64,000 nucleotides of DNA from the NCBI GenBank assembly GCA_964563155.1, contig CAZLVL010000009.1, positions 48,561 to 112,560 on the forward strand, written 5' to 3'. Positions within the stretch are counted from its first letter, which is position 1. Every line of letters starts with the position of its first letter. Under the pieces are notes generated by a model that ran no database searches, had not been told where the DNA came from, and worked only from the letters and a program-made list of their open reading frames with translations. This DNA is from DUPQ01 sp964563155. GTDB taxonomy: Bacteria; Bacillota; Clostridia; DUPQ01. The position numbers and the translations under genes are program-made. Below are positions 34,437 through 44,059 of the stretch, piece after piece.

Positions 34437-37400
34437 AGTATTAACTTCTAAAAGAAAAAAACTGTTAACAGAAAGGTTTTTGTTTGAGATAAAAAAAGAA
34501 TCAAAGAAAAACCTCTTCTTAAAGCAAAGACTTATAGTTATTATTCCAGAGCAATTTTCCTCCTATTATGAAGAGGTTTTGGCAGAAGAATCAGGTCTAA
34601 TAAACATAGAGGTTATGACCTTTTCCAGATTGGTCCAAAGACTTTTTGATTTAGAATATGTTCAAAATCAAAATATCCTTTCTCAAAGCGGAAAGACCAT
34701 GATTTTATACTCTCTTTTAAATTCAGATGAACTATCACTAAACTACTTTAAGCAATCTGCAAGATTTCCTGGCTTTTCAACTCTTTTAAGTAAGACTTTA
34801 AATGAACTGCAAAATAATAGCATTGGTTATATGGATTTAAGAGACTTTGCCACTAAAGGTGATTCATCTACCATTGAGGAGAAATTTTTAGAGCTTGCAG
34901 ATATTTATCAAGCATTTACCACTCATATTCAAGAAAAAGGCTATAACACAGAAGATTTAGCTTTTGAGACTTTAAACAGACAAATTCTTGACAGTGATTT
35001 GTTTAAAGATGCATTTATTTGGGTGGACAGATTTTCATACTTTACTAGTAACGAGTTTAATATCCTTAAAAATCTAGCAAAGGTAGTTAATAAGATAAAT
35101 ATAAGTCTTTGTTTAGATGCTAATAGAGACTCATATGACAGTGACCTATTTGTAACAGCCTGGTCTACCTTGGATGAAATAAAGGGTTTTTCAGAAGAGA
35201 AAAAGATTGAGCTATCAATTGAAAATATTTCTTTAATAGATAAAAAGGAAGAGGATTTAGAGATAACAACACTTTTAGAAAATCTCTTTTTAAATAGGTC
35301 TGAAAGCCTTGATAATAAGGTTGATAATATAAGTTTATACAAGGCCTTGGACATATATGAAGAAGTGGAATATGTAGCCATAGATATTAAAAAAAGGGTT
35401 GTGGAGAAAAAAGAGCGCTATAAAGACATACTACTAGTTACATCTGATCTAGATTCATATGAAAAGATTGCTTTAGCTATTTTTTCCCAATACGATATTC
35501 CTTTTTATGTTAATAAAAGAAAAAATATTACAGATAATCCACTTATTAAATTTATATCCACTCTTATGGACATATATATTTGGGATTATGATTCCTCTTA
35601 CATTATAAAACTACTTAAAAACATTTATTCAGGCTATGAAGATGAGGACTTAATATACAGCTTAGAAAACTACATCATAAAATGGGGAATAAAAGGAAAA
35701 AGAGCCTGGCATTTAAATTGGAATTATGAAAATTCAAGTAAAGACTTGTTGATGAATAAAATTAAAGACTCTTTAATAAACAATCTTGATCAGTTTTTTA
35801 AAAAAATTGAAAAGCCAATTTCAGCCTATGATTTTGCAAATGAATTCTATCTTTTGTGTGAAAGATTTAAGTTAAGAGATAAGCTTTCAGATTCTAGCTT
35901 TTTTGACAACCTTTATGATTATGAAGAAGCTAAACAGTGCTACAACTCTTTTATCAAAATCTTAGACCAATTAGTGTATGTAGCCCCTGAAAAAGAAAAT
36001 GATTCTTATCTATATTTGCAAATGCTTAAAACTGCCTTTATGGAAGAGACCATTGGTATAACACCTATGACTCAAGATTGTGTCTTTTTAACAGATGTTC
36101 AAAGAACCGATATATTTGACTATCAAAGCCTGTATCTTTTAGGGGTTAATGAAGGGACCTTTCCTGGTATATCTCAGCCTTCAGCTATTTTTAATGAGAT
36201 GGAATTGGAGATTTTTGAAAATGAAGGATACAGCCTCTTTAAAAACCTCTTTGATAATGAAGATGAGCAAGACTATATTGTTTACTCACTACTTCAAAGT
36301 AGTAAAAGTGATTTAACCATTACTTATCCTAGTAATGACTTTGAGGGAAATTACTTATTTCCATCTCCCTATATAAATAAAATAAAGGGGATTTTTCCTA
36401 ATATTAAGCAGGTTCATAAAGAGGACTTATCAACCTTTGACTATATCTACAATCTTAAAAGTGGATTTTCACAATTGAAAGACACAAAAGACTTTTTAGA
36501 AAGAGTAGAAGTAAGCGAGAATTTTGAAAAACTTCTAGATAAAAAAGAGCAAGAGAAAAAAGAATTAGATGGACTTGGAAAGGTTTTGTTTGATACTAAG
36601 TTGAGCTTAAGTCCCACTATGCTTGAAAGCTATATAGCTTGTCCCTATCAATATTTAATGCGCTATGGCTTAAAGTTGTATGAAAGAGAAGAATTTGACT
36701 ATTTTTCAAAGAATCTGGGAAATTTTAGGCATCTTCTTTTATCAAATACCCTAAAGCATATTTTTAATGAGTATAAAGATGACTATACAAAAGAAGAGTT
36801 AGAAGAACTATGTATTGAATATGCAAATAAGATTAATTCTGTAAATAATATATATAAAAAAGATCCTTTAATGGAATATATTCAAGATAGGGCTATTAAT
36901 CAAACTGTAGAAACTTTAGAGGCTACTTTGGAAGTGTTAAAAACAGAAAAGATTAAGCCCTTACACTTTGAGGCTGAATTTAGTGATAAATCAGAATTTC
37001 CATCTATTACAATAAAAGAAGACAATATGGAAATTAGCCTTTCAGGAAAGATTGATAGAATTGATAGGGGAGTGGATGAGTATTCTCAACTATTTAGAGT
37101 TATAGACTACAAATCATCTTCTACTGATATTTCTTTGTATCAAATAAAAGATGGCAGTAAAATTCAATTACCTTTTTATGCTTATGCATATGAAAAACTA
37201 AGCCACTCTTTGCCTTTAGGCTTTTATTATATGGTCCTTGACCATGAATTTGTGGAAACTAAAAAAACAGAAGAAGAAGATCCTAACAAAAAGAAAATAT
37301 CTTTAGTTGGCTACACCTTTAAAGATGATAGTTTTGAATTTGAAGGTTTTATAGATAAAGATATTTTGAAAAAAAGAAAAATTGTGGATGCCCACTTAAG

Positions 37401-37605
37401 AGATAATATATTTAAAAGTTTAGAAGATAATATAAAAAGTACAGGAAAAAGAATCTTAGAATCAGATTTTGTGGTATATCCACTTTCTGACAAGAAATAT
37501 ACAGCCTGTGAGTACTGCCCCTATAACCCCCTATGCGGCTTTGATAGACAAAGCAGGGGATATAGGTATTTAACAGAAGTAAAGGATGATGAGATTGTAT
37601 GGTAA
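34426..37605 (+). CDS. addB: ATP-dependent nuclease subunit AddB
   Basis: AddB is the partner of AddA in RecBCD-like processing of double-strand ends. The C-terminal nuclease motif is visible as FRVIDYKSS. The four Fe-S cysteines are present: one in YIACPYQY and three in ACEYCPYNPLC. The first residues lack the usual GRxGSGK Walker A of AddB (here LTSKRKKLLTERF). Length is 1059. The start overlaps psuG and the stop overlaps addA. Confidence 0.93.
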   Translation: MSIRVLTSKRKKLLTERFLFEIKKESKKNLFLKQRLIVIIPEQFSSYYEEVLAEESGLINIEVMTFSRLVQRLFDLEYVQNQNILSQSGKTMILYSLLNSDELSLNYFKQSARFPGFSTLLSKTLNELQNNSIGYMDLRDFATKGDSSTIEEKFLELADIYQAFTTHIQEKGYNTEDLAFETLNRQILDSDLFKDAFIWVDRFSYFTSNEFNILKNLAKVVNKINISLCLDANRDSYDSDLFVTAWSTLDEIKGFSEEKKIELSIENISLIDKKEEDLEITTLLENLFLNRSESLDNKVDNISLYKALDIYEEVEYVAIDIKKRVVEKKERYKDILLVTSDLDSYEKIALAIFSQYDIPFYVNKRKNITDNPLIKFISTLMDIYIWDYDSSYIIKLLKNIYSGYEDEDLIYSLENYIIKWGIKGKRAWHLNWNYENSSKDLLMNKIKDSLINNLDQFFKKIEKPISAYDFANEFYLLCERFKLRDKLSDSSFFDNLYDYEEAKQCYNSFIKILDQLVYVAPEKENDSYLYLQMLKTAFMEETIGITPMTQDCVFLTDVQRTDIFDYQSLYLLGVNEGTFPGISQPSAIFNEMELEIFENEGYSLFKNLFDNEDEQDYIVYSLLQSSKSDLTITYPSNDFEGNYLFPSPYINKIKGIFPNIKQVHKEDLSTFDYIYNLKSGFSQLKDTKDFLERVEVSENFEKLLDKKEQEKKELDGLGKVLFDTKLSLSPTMLESYIACPYQYLMRYGLKLYEREEFDYFSKNLGNFRHLLLSNTLKHIFNEYKDDYTKEELEELCIEYANKINSVNNIYKKDPLMEYIQDRAINQTVETLEATLEVLKTEKIKPLHFEAEFSDKSEFPSITIKEDNMEISLSGKIDRIDRGVDEYSQLFRVIDYKSSSTDISLYQIKDGSKIQLPFYAYAYEKLSHSLPLGFYYMVLDHEFVETKKTEEEDPNKKKISLVGYTFKDDSFEFEGFIDKDILKKRKIVDAHLRDNIFKSLEDNIKSTGKRILESDFVVYPLSDKKYTACEYCPYNPLCGFDRQSRGYRYLTEVKDDEIVW

Positions 37606-40600
37606 TGTGGACAGATCAGCAAAAAAAAGCTATTGAAATAAAGGATAATAATATTTTAGTATCTGCTGCAGCTGGTAGTGGTAAAACAGCAACCCTTATT
37701 GAAAGAATAATAAGTATCTTATCTGACCCTCTTTTAGATGTTAAAACTGAAAATGTTATGGTAACCACCTTCACAAATGCAGCAGCCGGAGAGATTAGAG
37801 AAAGAATAAGATCTGCTCTTTTGCAAAAGGTTAAAGAAAATCCTGAAGATCAATATATTAAAAAGCAATATAGAAATATTTCACAAGCTTCCATTTTTAC
37901 CCTTCACTCCTTTTGTGCAGATGTAATTAGAAAACATTCATCATTAATATCATTAGACCCATATTTTAGTATCCTTGACCAAACTCTGGGAGAAAGATAC
38001 TTAGATGATGCCATAAAAAGGTGTATGGAGGCATATTTATCGGAAGATAACCAAGATTTTGCAAATATGTTGTCTACTTTAGGCTATGGTAGAAACTTTA
38101 ATTCTTTTATAGATCTCTTAAAAGATACCTACTACACCATTAAAAGTTATCCAGATTATGAAGAATGGCTTTATGAAAAGGTTGAAGAGACCTTGCTTGA
38201 TAAGCATGATATTTTTGCTTCTACCTATGGAATAGAAATATTAAATATGCTAACTGATAACTTTAACTTGCTTAAAGACTTTATTGAAAAGACTCAAGAA
38301 TTTTTAGGTAATGAAGAAGAAGAGTATTATGAAGAAGCCCTATTAAGTGATTTAGAGTTTTTGGATGAAATTGAATTAAATTTAAATAAAAAATCTTGGG
38401 ACCAATTATATAATTTTATCTTAGAGATAAGGGATAAAAAATTTAAGAACTTACCTAGAAAAAAACCTCATTTTGAAGAAGAAATGGTTGATATGGTAAA
38501 AACAAGCAGACAAAGGGTTAAAGATTATATAAAGCTTTTGGATAAAGAAATATATGACAATAGCCAGCAAATACTAAAAGATTGCCACTACCTATATCCT
38601 ACTATTAAGATTTTTGCTTCCATGCTTATTAGAGTAGATAAGACCTATTCAGAATACAAAGAAAAATTAAAGGCTATTGATTTTTCTGATATGGAACATA
38701 TGGCTCTAAAGTGTTTAAGGGCTGGAGCAGGAGACTTTTACAAAAACAAATTTAAACATATATTGATTGATGAATATCAAGACTTCAACTATCTACAAGA
38801 AGAGATAATAAATCAAATAAAAAGAGAAAATAATGTCTTTTCAGTAGGGGACTTAAAACAAAGTATTTATCGTTTTAGAAATGCCCAAACCGCTATCTTT
38901 AGAAATAAGGCAGCCCTTTATGAACAAGATTTAGAATCTGGAGTTAGAATTAATTTAGGCCACAACTTTAGAAGTAGAAGTGGAGTTATTGACTATGTAA
39001 ATCTAGTTTTTAGAGGAATAATGAATAAAAATCTTGGTGAGGTTGATTATGACGATAATGAAAGGCTTCTCCAAGGTGCCACCTACTATAAAGCTAGCGA
39101 TAATCTCTATCAGCCTGAACTTGTTAAAATACAATATGATAGAAATTCTCTTATTCAAGAATATCCCCACATTGATAGGATAAGGGCAGAGGCTTACGTG
39201 GTTGCTAATAAAATTAAAGAATTAATAAACAGTAAACTTCCCATAAACAACAAAGCTAAAGGAGACTTACCCATAGAATACAAGGATATTGTTATCTTGT
39301 TAAGAGCAACAAATCCCTATGGAGCTATATATGCTGATGTGTTAAAAAAAGTAGGTATACCAGCTCATTCAGATCAAACCATTGAGTTTTTAACTGAAAA
39401 ATCCATATCTGACATGTATGCACTACTTCATGTAATAGATAATCCATATCAAGATATTTATTTAGCTCAAATTATGATAAGCAGTATTTATGGTTTTACT
39501 GAAAAAGATTTAAGTGAGATAAGAAATAAGGAAAGTAATCTGTATAATAATCTATTGACTTATATGGAAGAAAATAAGCTAGAGAAAAATGATTTAGAAG
39601 CAAACAAGCTAAACGAGAAGATAAAGAATTTCATAGATGATTTAAATGATATGAGAGATTTCTTTAAGATAAATACCTTAGAAAAATCTATATATTATGC
39701 AATGACTAAAAGTGGACTTTTCTATATTGTAAAAAATAATGATCTTTTGAAGAAGTTTTACACCTTAAGTGTAGAAAGTGTTAAGAAGGGTATAAGTGAT
39801 TTACCTGACTTTTTAGAGTTCTTAACTAGTAAAAAGAAAAAAGACCTAGATATCATTTCAGATGTAATGAAAAATCAAGCTATTAATTCAGTTAAGATAA
39901 TGAGTATCCATAAAAGTAAAGGCTTAGAATTTCCTGTTGTCATATTAGCTGCTGCTCATAGGAACTTTAATATGGTAGATATTAGAAAAAGGGTCTTGAT
40001 TGATAAGGATCTGGGTATTGGAAGTGGATATATTAACCTAGAAAAGAATACTTATCACAATCATATTACTAAAAATGCCCTTTCAATATCTCTTTTAAAG
40101 CAAAATCTATCAGAAGAGGTAAGAGTACTATATGTTGCCATGACAAGGGCCAAGGAAAAGCTTGTAATAACAGGCATTGACCCCAATAAAACCATATATT
40201 CTTACGCTAGTGAAGGTAAAAATTACTTTGATTGGATATTACCTAATACTCCCAGTGAGATTGTTAAGGATATTGATGCTGATGAACTTCTTTCAATAAT
40301 AGATAACTTAGAAAAAGAGGATAATATACATAATAAAGACAATATAATCTTGCCAAAAGAGTTTGATGATCTAGAAACATTAATTGAAAGAATTAACTTT
40401 GAATATGGATTTTTAGAAGAAACCACCTTAAATAGAAAGGTCTCAGCTACTGAATTAATAAAATATCAAAGTAAAAACTATGAGATTGATGATTTTTACG
40501 ATAGATATAGGGTAGCCAACTTAAATAAGCCCCAATTTTTAAATTTGTTAGGCGCATCAAAGTCAGCCAGCGAACTTGGTACAATGGTACATAAAATTAT

Positions 40601-41063
40601 GGCATCAATTAATTTGAAAAAAATGAAAGATCCCATCTATAAACAGGAATTAAAGGAAAAAATTATAGAAGAAGACCTATACAAGGCAGTAGAAAAATTT
40701 AGTCAATCCAGTGTTTACGATCTAATAGAACAAAGTGACTTTGTGTATAAGGAAAAAGTCTTTTTCAATCCTGTAAATACAAATGATTACTCCTTGTTTG
40801 ACACTCATAATTTAAAAAAAGACCATAAAGTCCTTTTACAGGGAGTAATTGATTGCTTGTGTATTAAAGATAATAAGGCATATATCATTGACTACAAAAC
40901 AGATAAAATTAAAAAAGGTAAAGAAGTGGAAAGTGCTCAAAAATATAAAGAACAGATGACTATATATAAAGATGCAGTAAGAAACACTATGAATATACCT
41001 GTGGAAAAAACTATAATATACTTTTTTGAAACAAATTCTTTTGTGGATCTTGAAGATTATTAA
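37599..41063 (+). CDS. addA: ATP-dependent helicase/nuclease subunit AddA
   Basis: AddA is an SF1 UvrD-like helicase with a C-terminal RecB-family nuclease. Walker A is AAAGSGKT (residues 23-30), Walker B is LIDEYQDFN and motif VI includes VAMTRAKEKL. The nuclease residues lie in AYIIDYKTDK. It spans 1154 residues. The start could be 37599 or the ATG at 37605 that overlaps the addB stop (TAATG). The two genes form one unit for end resection. Confidence 0.96.
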   Translation: MVMWTDQQKKAIEIKDNNILVSAAAGSGKTATLIERIISILSDPLLDVKTENVMVTTFTNAAAGEIRERIRSALLQKVKENPEDQYIKKQYRNISQASIFTLHSFCADVIRKHSSLISLDPYFSILDQTLGERYLDDAIKRCMEAYLSEDNQDFANMLSTLGYGRNFNSFIDLLKDTYYTIKSYPDYEEWLYEKVEETLLDKHDIFASTYGIEILNMLTDNFNLLKDFIEKTQEFLGNEEEEYYEEALLSDLEFLDEIELNLNKKSWDQLYNFILEIRDKKFKNLPRKKPHFEEEMVDMVKTSRQRVKDYIKLLDKEIYDNSQQILKDCHYLYPTIKIFASMLIRVDKTYSEYKEKLKAIDFSDMEHMALKCLRAGAGDFYKNKFKHILIDEYQDFNYLQEEIINQIKRENNVFSVGDLKQSIYRFRNAQTAIFRNKAALYEQDLESGVRINLGHNFRSRSGVIDYVNLVFRGIMNKNLGEVDYDDNERLLQGATYYKASDNLYQPELVKIQYDRNSLIQEYPHIDRIRAEAYVVANKIKELINSKLPINNKAKGDLPIEYKDIVILLRATNPYGAIYADVLKKVGIPAHSDQTIEFLTEKSISDMYALLHVIDNPYQDIYLAQIMISSIYGFTEKDLSEIRNKESNLYNNLLTYMEENKLEKNDLEANKLNEKIKNFIDDLNDMRDFFKINTLEKSIYYAMTKSGLFYIVKNNDLLKKFYTLSVESVKKGISDLPDFLEFLTSKKKKDLDIISDVMKNQAINSVKIMSIHKSKGLEFPVVILAAAHRNFNMVDIRKRVLIDKDLGIGSGYINLEKNTYHNHITKNALSISLLKQNLSEEVRVLYVAMTRAKEKLVITGIDPNKTIYSYASEGKNYFDWILPNTPSEIVKDIDADELLSIIDNLEKEDNIHNKDNIILPKEFDDLETLIERINFEYGFLEETTLNRKVSATELIKYQSKNYEIDDFYDRYRVANLNKPQFLNLLGASKSASELGTMVHKIMASINLKKMKDPIYKQELKEKIIEEDLYKAVEKFSQSSVYDLIEQSDFVYKEKVFFNPVNTNDYSLFDTHNLKKDHKVLLQGVIDCLCIKDNKAYIIDYKTDKIKKGKEVESAQKYKEQMTIYKDAVRNTMNIPVEKTIIYFFETNSFVDLEDY

Positions 41064-41149
41064 AATATTTGTTTTTCTTTTAGGAAAAAACAATATATTC
41101 ACTAATTTACAATTTATTTATACTTTTATCCCATGATCAATATTCTTTA

Positions 41150-41158
41150 TGGTATAAT
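41150..41158 (+). promoter_or_regulatory. Extended -10 promoter before the CYTH gene
   Basis: TGGTATAAT at 41150-41158 is a TGn-TATAAT element 29 bp before the CYTH ATG. No -35 is clear. Confidence 0.5.
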
Positions 41159-41187
41159 GACTAAAATATTTTTTTTGGGGTTAAAAA

Positions 41188-41757
41188 ATGACACAACTTA
41201 AAAAAGAGCTGGAAACTGAAATTAAAGTAATGATTTCAAAGGAAGAATATGAGGGCTTTTTTTGTAAGGCTACTCAGATATATAATCAAACCAACTATTA
41301 TTACAAAGTAAATGATGACATGTATGTAAGGCTTAGAAAACTAAGAGACAAGTACTTCTTGCAATACAAAGAATTATTTGGTGAAAGTCGTAAGGCTTTA
41401 AAGGAAAACTATGAGTATTCAATGGATATTACAGAGGCAGACTACATAGTTATTAAAAATAATCCAAATGCACTTTATGAATACTTAGACATAAAAGATA
41501 TTAATATTGACTGTAGTAAATATAAAGGTTGTTTGAAGACCATTAGAGGTCACATCGTATTGGATGAATCAATGAATAAAGTTCAGGTAGACTTAAATGA
41601 GTATAATGGTAAAGTTGACTATGAACTAGAATGGGAAATTGATAAAAATGAATATGATAAGGCTGTTGAAATATTGAAAGACAATGGAATTGATTTAAAT
41701 CAAAGAAAAGTTGGGCTAACAAAATTTGCTCGTATGATGCATGCAAGCTCATATTAG
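41188..41757 (+). CDS. CYTH-domain (triphosphate tunnel) protein
   Basis: The 189-residue protein begins with the ExExK signature (ETEIKVMIS) of the CYTH family. A run of charged beta strands follows, including VRLRKLRDKYFLQYK and QVDLNEYNGKVDYELEWEI. CYTH enzymes hydrolyse inorganic triphosphate or thiamine triphosphate, and some are adenylate cyclases. Which applies here is not known. It is followed by a strong inverted repeat. Confidence 0.85.
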   Translation: MTQLKKELETEIKVMISKEEYEGFFCKATQIYNQTNYYYKVNDDMYVRLRKLRDKYFLQYKELFGESRKALKENYEYSMDITEADYIVIKNNPNALYEYLDIKDINIDCSKYKGCLKTIRGHIVLDESMNKVQVDLNEYNGKVDYELEWEIDKNEYDKAVEILKDNGIDLNQRKVGLTKFARMMHASSY

Positions 41758-41798
41758 TCTCTTGATGTTGTTTTAAAGTTTAATTTGAATTAAAATTG

Positions 41799-41846
41799 TA
41801 TAGGATACAAGCTATTGGTAAATAAATTGTATCCTATATTTTTTTA
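41799..41846 (+). terminator. Perfect 12-bp inverted repeat and T run before the redox operon
   Basis: TATAGGATACAA (41799-41810) pairs perfectly with TTGTATCCTATA (41827-41838), followed by TTTTTTT. It ends about 20 bp before the start of the next gene. It reads as the CYTH terminator but could also be an attenuator or an operator of the redox operon. Confidence 0.75.
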
Positions 41847-41860
41847 TAAAGGAAGGTAAC

Positions 41861-43168
41861 ATGAAATATTCAAGATTCAACTTCAAGGATAGGCAATCTC
41901 TAGAAAAAGTTATTGAAGAAAATAAAATAAACTTAGGTTTTGAAGATGATTTAAGCATTTTACAAAGCCCTGTGAAAATTGGCAATAAGGTAGCCAAAAA
42001 TTCTTTAGGAATACATCCTATGGAAGGTTGTGATTCTAATGAAGAAGGCTCTTGCTCTGATTTAACCATTAGAAGATACAAAAGATTTGCAAAGGGTGGA
42101 GCTGGTTTAATCTGGTTTGAAGCCACAGCAGCAGATTATTCAGGTAAAGCAAATCCAAGACAACTAATCATAACTGATAAGAACGTTAAAAACTTTGAAG
42201 AAGTTAATACCATGATAAAAAAAGAATCTAATGGAAGCTTAAATATTATGCAATTAACCCATTCAGGAAGATTTTCTAGGCCTACAGATAAGCTAGAACC
42301 AGTTTTAGAATGTGAAAACGATATTCTTGATAGGCATCAAAAGCTTCAAAAATTAAATGTTATTTCAGATCAGGATCTTGAAAAACTGGAAGATGCTTTT
42401 GCCTACAGTGCTAAGCTAGCATATAAGGCTGGATTTGATGGTATAGACATGAAAGCTTGCCATAGATACTTAAATTCAGGTCTTTTAAGTGCCTACACTA
42501 GAGAAGGAAAATATGGTGGAGACTTAGAAGGTAGAACTAGATTTTTCTTTAACAGTTTAGAAAAGATTAAAAATGCTGTTAATGATGATGATTTCATTAT
42601 ATCAACTCGCTTAAATATATTTGACTCTATACCTTATCCTTTTGGCTTTGGAGTAGATAAGACAGATTACAGAAAACCAGACTATACTGAACCAACAGAA
42701 CTGGTTAAAAGGCTTTATGATAAGGGAGTTAAGCTGGTAAATATAACTATGGGAACCCCATACTATAACCCTCATGTAAATAGGCCCTTTGATACAGGGG
42801 AATATATGCCATCTGAGCATCCTCTTGAAGGAATTGAAAGATTAATTGATGGTGCTGCAAAAATTAAAAAGGCTGTACCAGAAATGGTTATTATGGGAAC
42901 AGGTTATACTTGGTTGCGTCAATTTGCTCCATATGTGGCAGCTTATGTTAAAAAGAATAATATGGCTGACATAATTGGGTTTGGAAGACAAGCTTTAGCT
43001 TATCCTGACTTTGCCAATGATATCTTTAATGACAATCAAATGTATGCTAATAAATCTTGTATTGCATGTGGAAAATGTACTGAATTAATGAGAGCTCACT
43101 CTACACCTGGTTGTGTTATTAGGGATACTGATGTATATCTTCCTTTATACAAGGCTATTGGTAAATAG
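41861..43168 (+). CDS. Old Yellow Enzyme-type NADH:flavin oxidoreductase with an Fe-S motif
   Basis: The 435-residue protein is an FMN TIM-barrel enzyme. HSGR (MQLTHSGRFS), the CHRYLNSGLLSA region and PYYNPHVNRPFD are family marks. The C-terminal CIACGKC with a later GC resembles the 4Fe-4S ligands of the 2,4-dienoyl-CoA reductase branch. The second FAD/NAD half of that branch is absent. It heads a three-gene unit with an SDR and an FAD protein. The substrate is unknown, likely an unsaturated carbonyl. Confidence 0.85.
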   Translation: MKYSRFNFKDRQSLEKVIEENKINLGFEDDLSILQSPVKIGNKVAKNSLGIHPMEGCDSNEEGSCSDLTIRRYKRFAKGGAGLIWFEATAADYSGKANPRQLIITDKNVKNFEEVNTMIKKESNGSLNIMQLTHSGRFSRPTDKLEPVLECENDILDRHQKLQKLNVISDQDLEKLEDAFAYSAKLAYKAGFDGIDMKACHRYLNSGLLSAYTREGKYGGDLEGRTRFFFNSLEKIKNAVNDDDFIISTRLNIFDSIPYPFGFGVDKTDYRKPDYTEPTELVKRLYDKGVKLVNITMGTPYYNPHVNRPFDTGEYMPSEHPLEGIERLIDGAAKIKKAVPEMVIMGTGYTWLRQFAPYVAAYVKKNNMADIIGFGRQALAYPDFANDIFNDNQMYANKSCIACGKCTELMRAHSTPGCVIRDTDVYLPLYKAIGK

Positions 43169-43279
43169 ATTAGTATGTAAATATTAGCTAGAATAAGTTG
43201 TAAAAGAATAAGAATATTAAATAAATATACTTAAAAAAAATGGTAGAAATATTGGAAATAGATTTTTAAGGAGGAGAAG

Positions 43280-44050
43280 ATGAGAAAAACAGCAGTTATC
43301 AGCGGAGCAGCCAGGGGAATTGGCAATGCAACCGCATTTCAATTGGCAAGTGACGGCTATAATATAGCTATTTTGGATGTGTTTGAATATGAGGACGTTT
43401 TAGAAAATCTTAAGAGAATAGAGGATTTAGATATAGATTTTCTTTACTTCAAAGGAGACCTAGCATCAGATTCTAGCCGTAAGGAATTTGTTAAAAAGAT
43501 AATGGATAAATTTGGAAGAATTGATCTTTTGGTTAATAATGCAGGCGTTGGACCTAAGGTAAGAATGGATATTCTTGATACAACAGTGGAAAGCTTTGAT
43601 TTTGTTATGGATATTAACCTAAAGGGAACCTTCTTTTTAAGTCAAGAAGTGGCTAATCAAATGATTAAGGTTATGGAAAAATTTGAAGATGCTAGACCTA
43701 AGATTATTAATATCTCTTCCATGTCAGCCTATACCAGCTCTACTTCTAGAGGAGAATATTGTATATCTAAAGCTGGTGTAAGCATGGTTACAAAGTTATT
43801 TGCAGACCGTCTTGCAGAATATGGTATTAATGTTTATGAAATTAGGCCTGGAATTATCTATACACCAATGACAGAAGTTGTAAGAGCAAAATATGACAAA
43901 TTAATAGATGAAGGTATCACACCTATTAAAAGATGGGGATATCCAGAGGATATTGCTAATGCAGTTTCAGCCTTTGCGTCAGGCAAATTTGCCTTTTCAA
44001 CTGGTGAAGTTATTAATGTAGATGGTGGTTTCCACATACAAAGATTGTAG
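43280..44050 (+). CDS. Short-chain dehydrogenase/reductase
   Basis: The 256-residue protein is a classical SDR: cofactor motif SGAARGIG, NNAGVG, the serine of the triad in NISSMSAY and the catalytic YCISKAG (YxxxK). It follows the Old Yellow Enzyme gene by about 110 bp and precedes the FAD gene by 9 bp. It has a strong GGAGGAG site. Its substrate is presumably the product or precursor of its partners. Confidence 0.9.
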   Translation: MRKTAVISGAARGIGNATAFQLASDGYNIAILDVFEYEDVLENLKRIEDLDIDFLYFKGDLASDSSRKEFVKKIMDKFGRIDLLVNNAGVGPKVRMDILDTTVESFDFVMDINLKGTFFLSQEVANQMIKVMEKFEDARPKIINISSMSAYTSSTSRGEYCISKAGVSMVTKLFADRLAEYGINVYEIRPGIIYTPMTEVVRAKYDKLIDEGITPIKRWGYPEDIANAVSAFASGKFAFSTGEVINVDGGFHIQRL

Positions 44051-44059
44051 GAGGATTGA

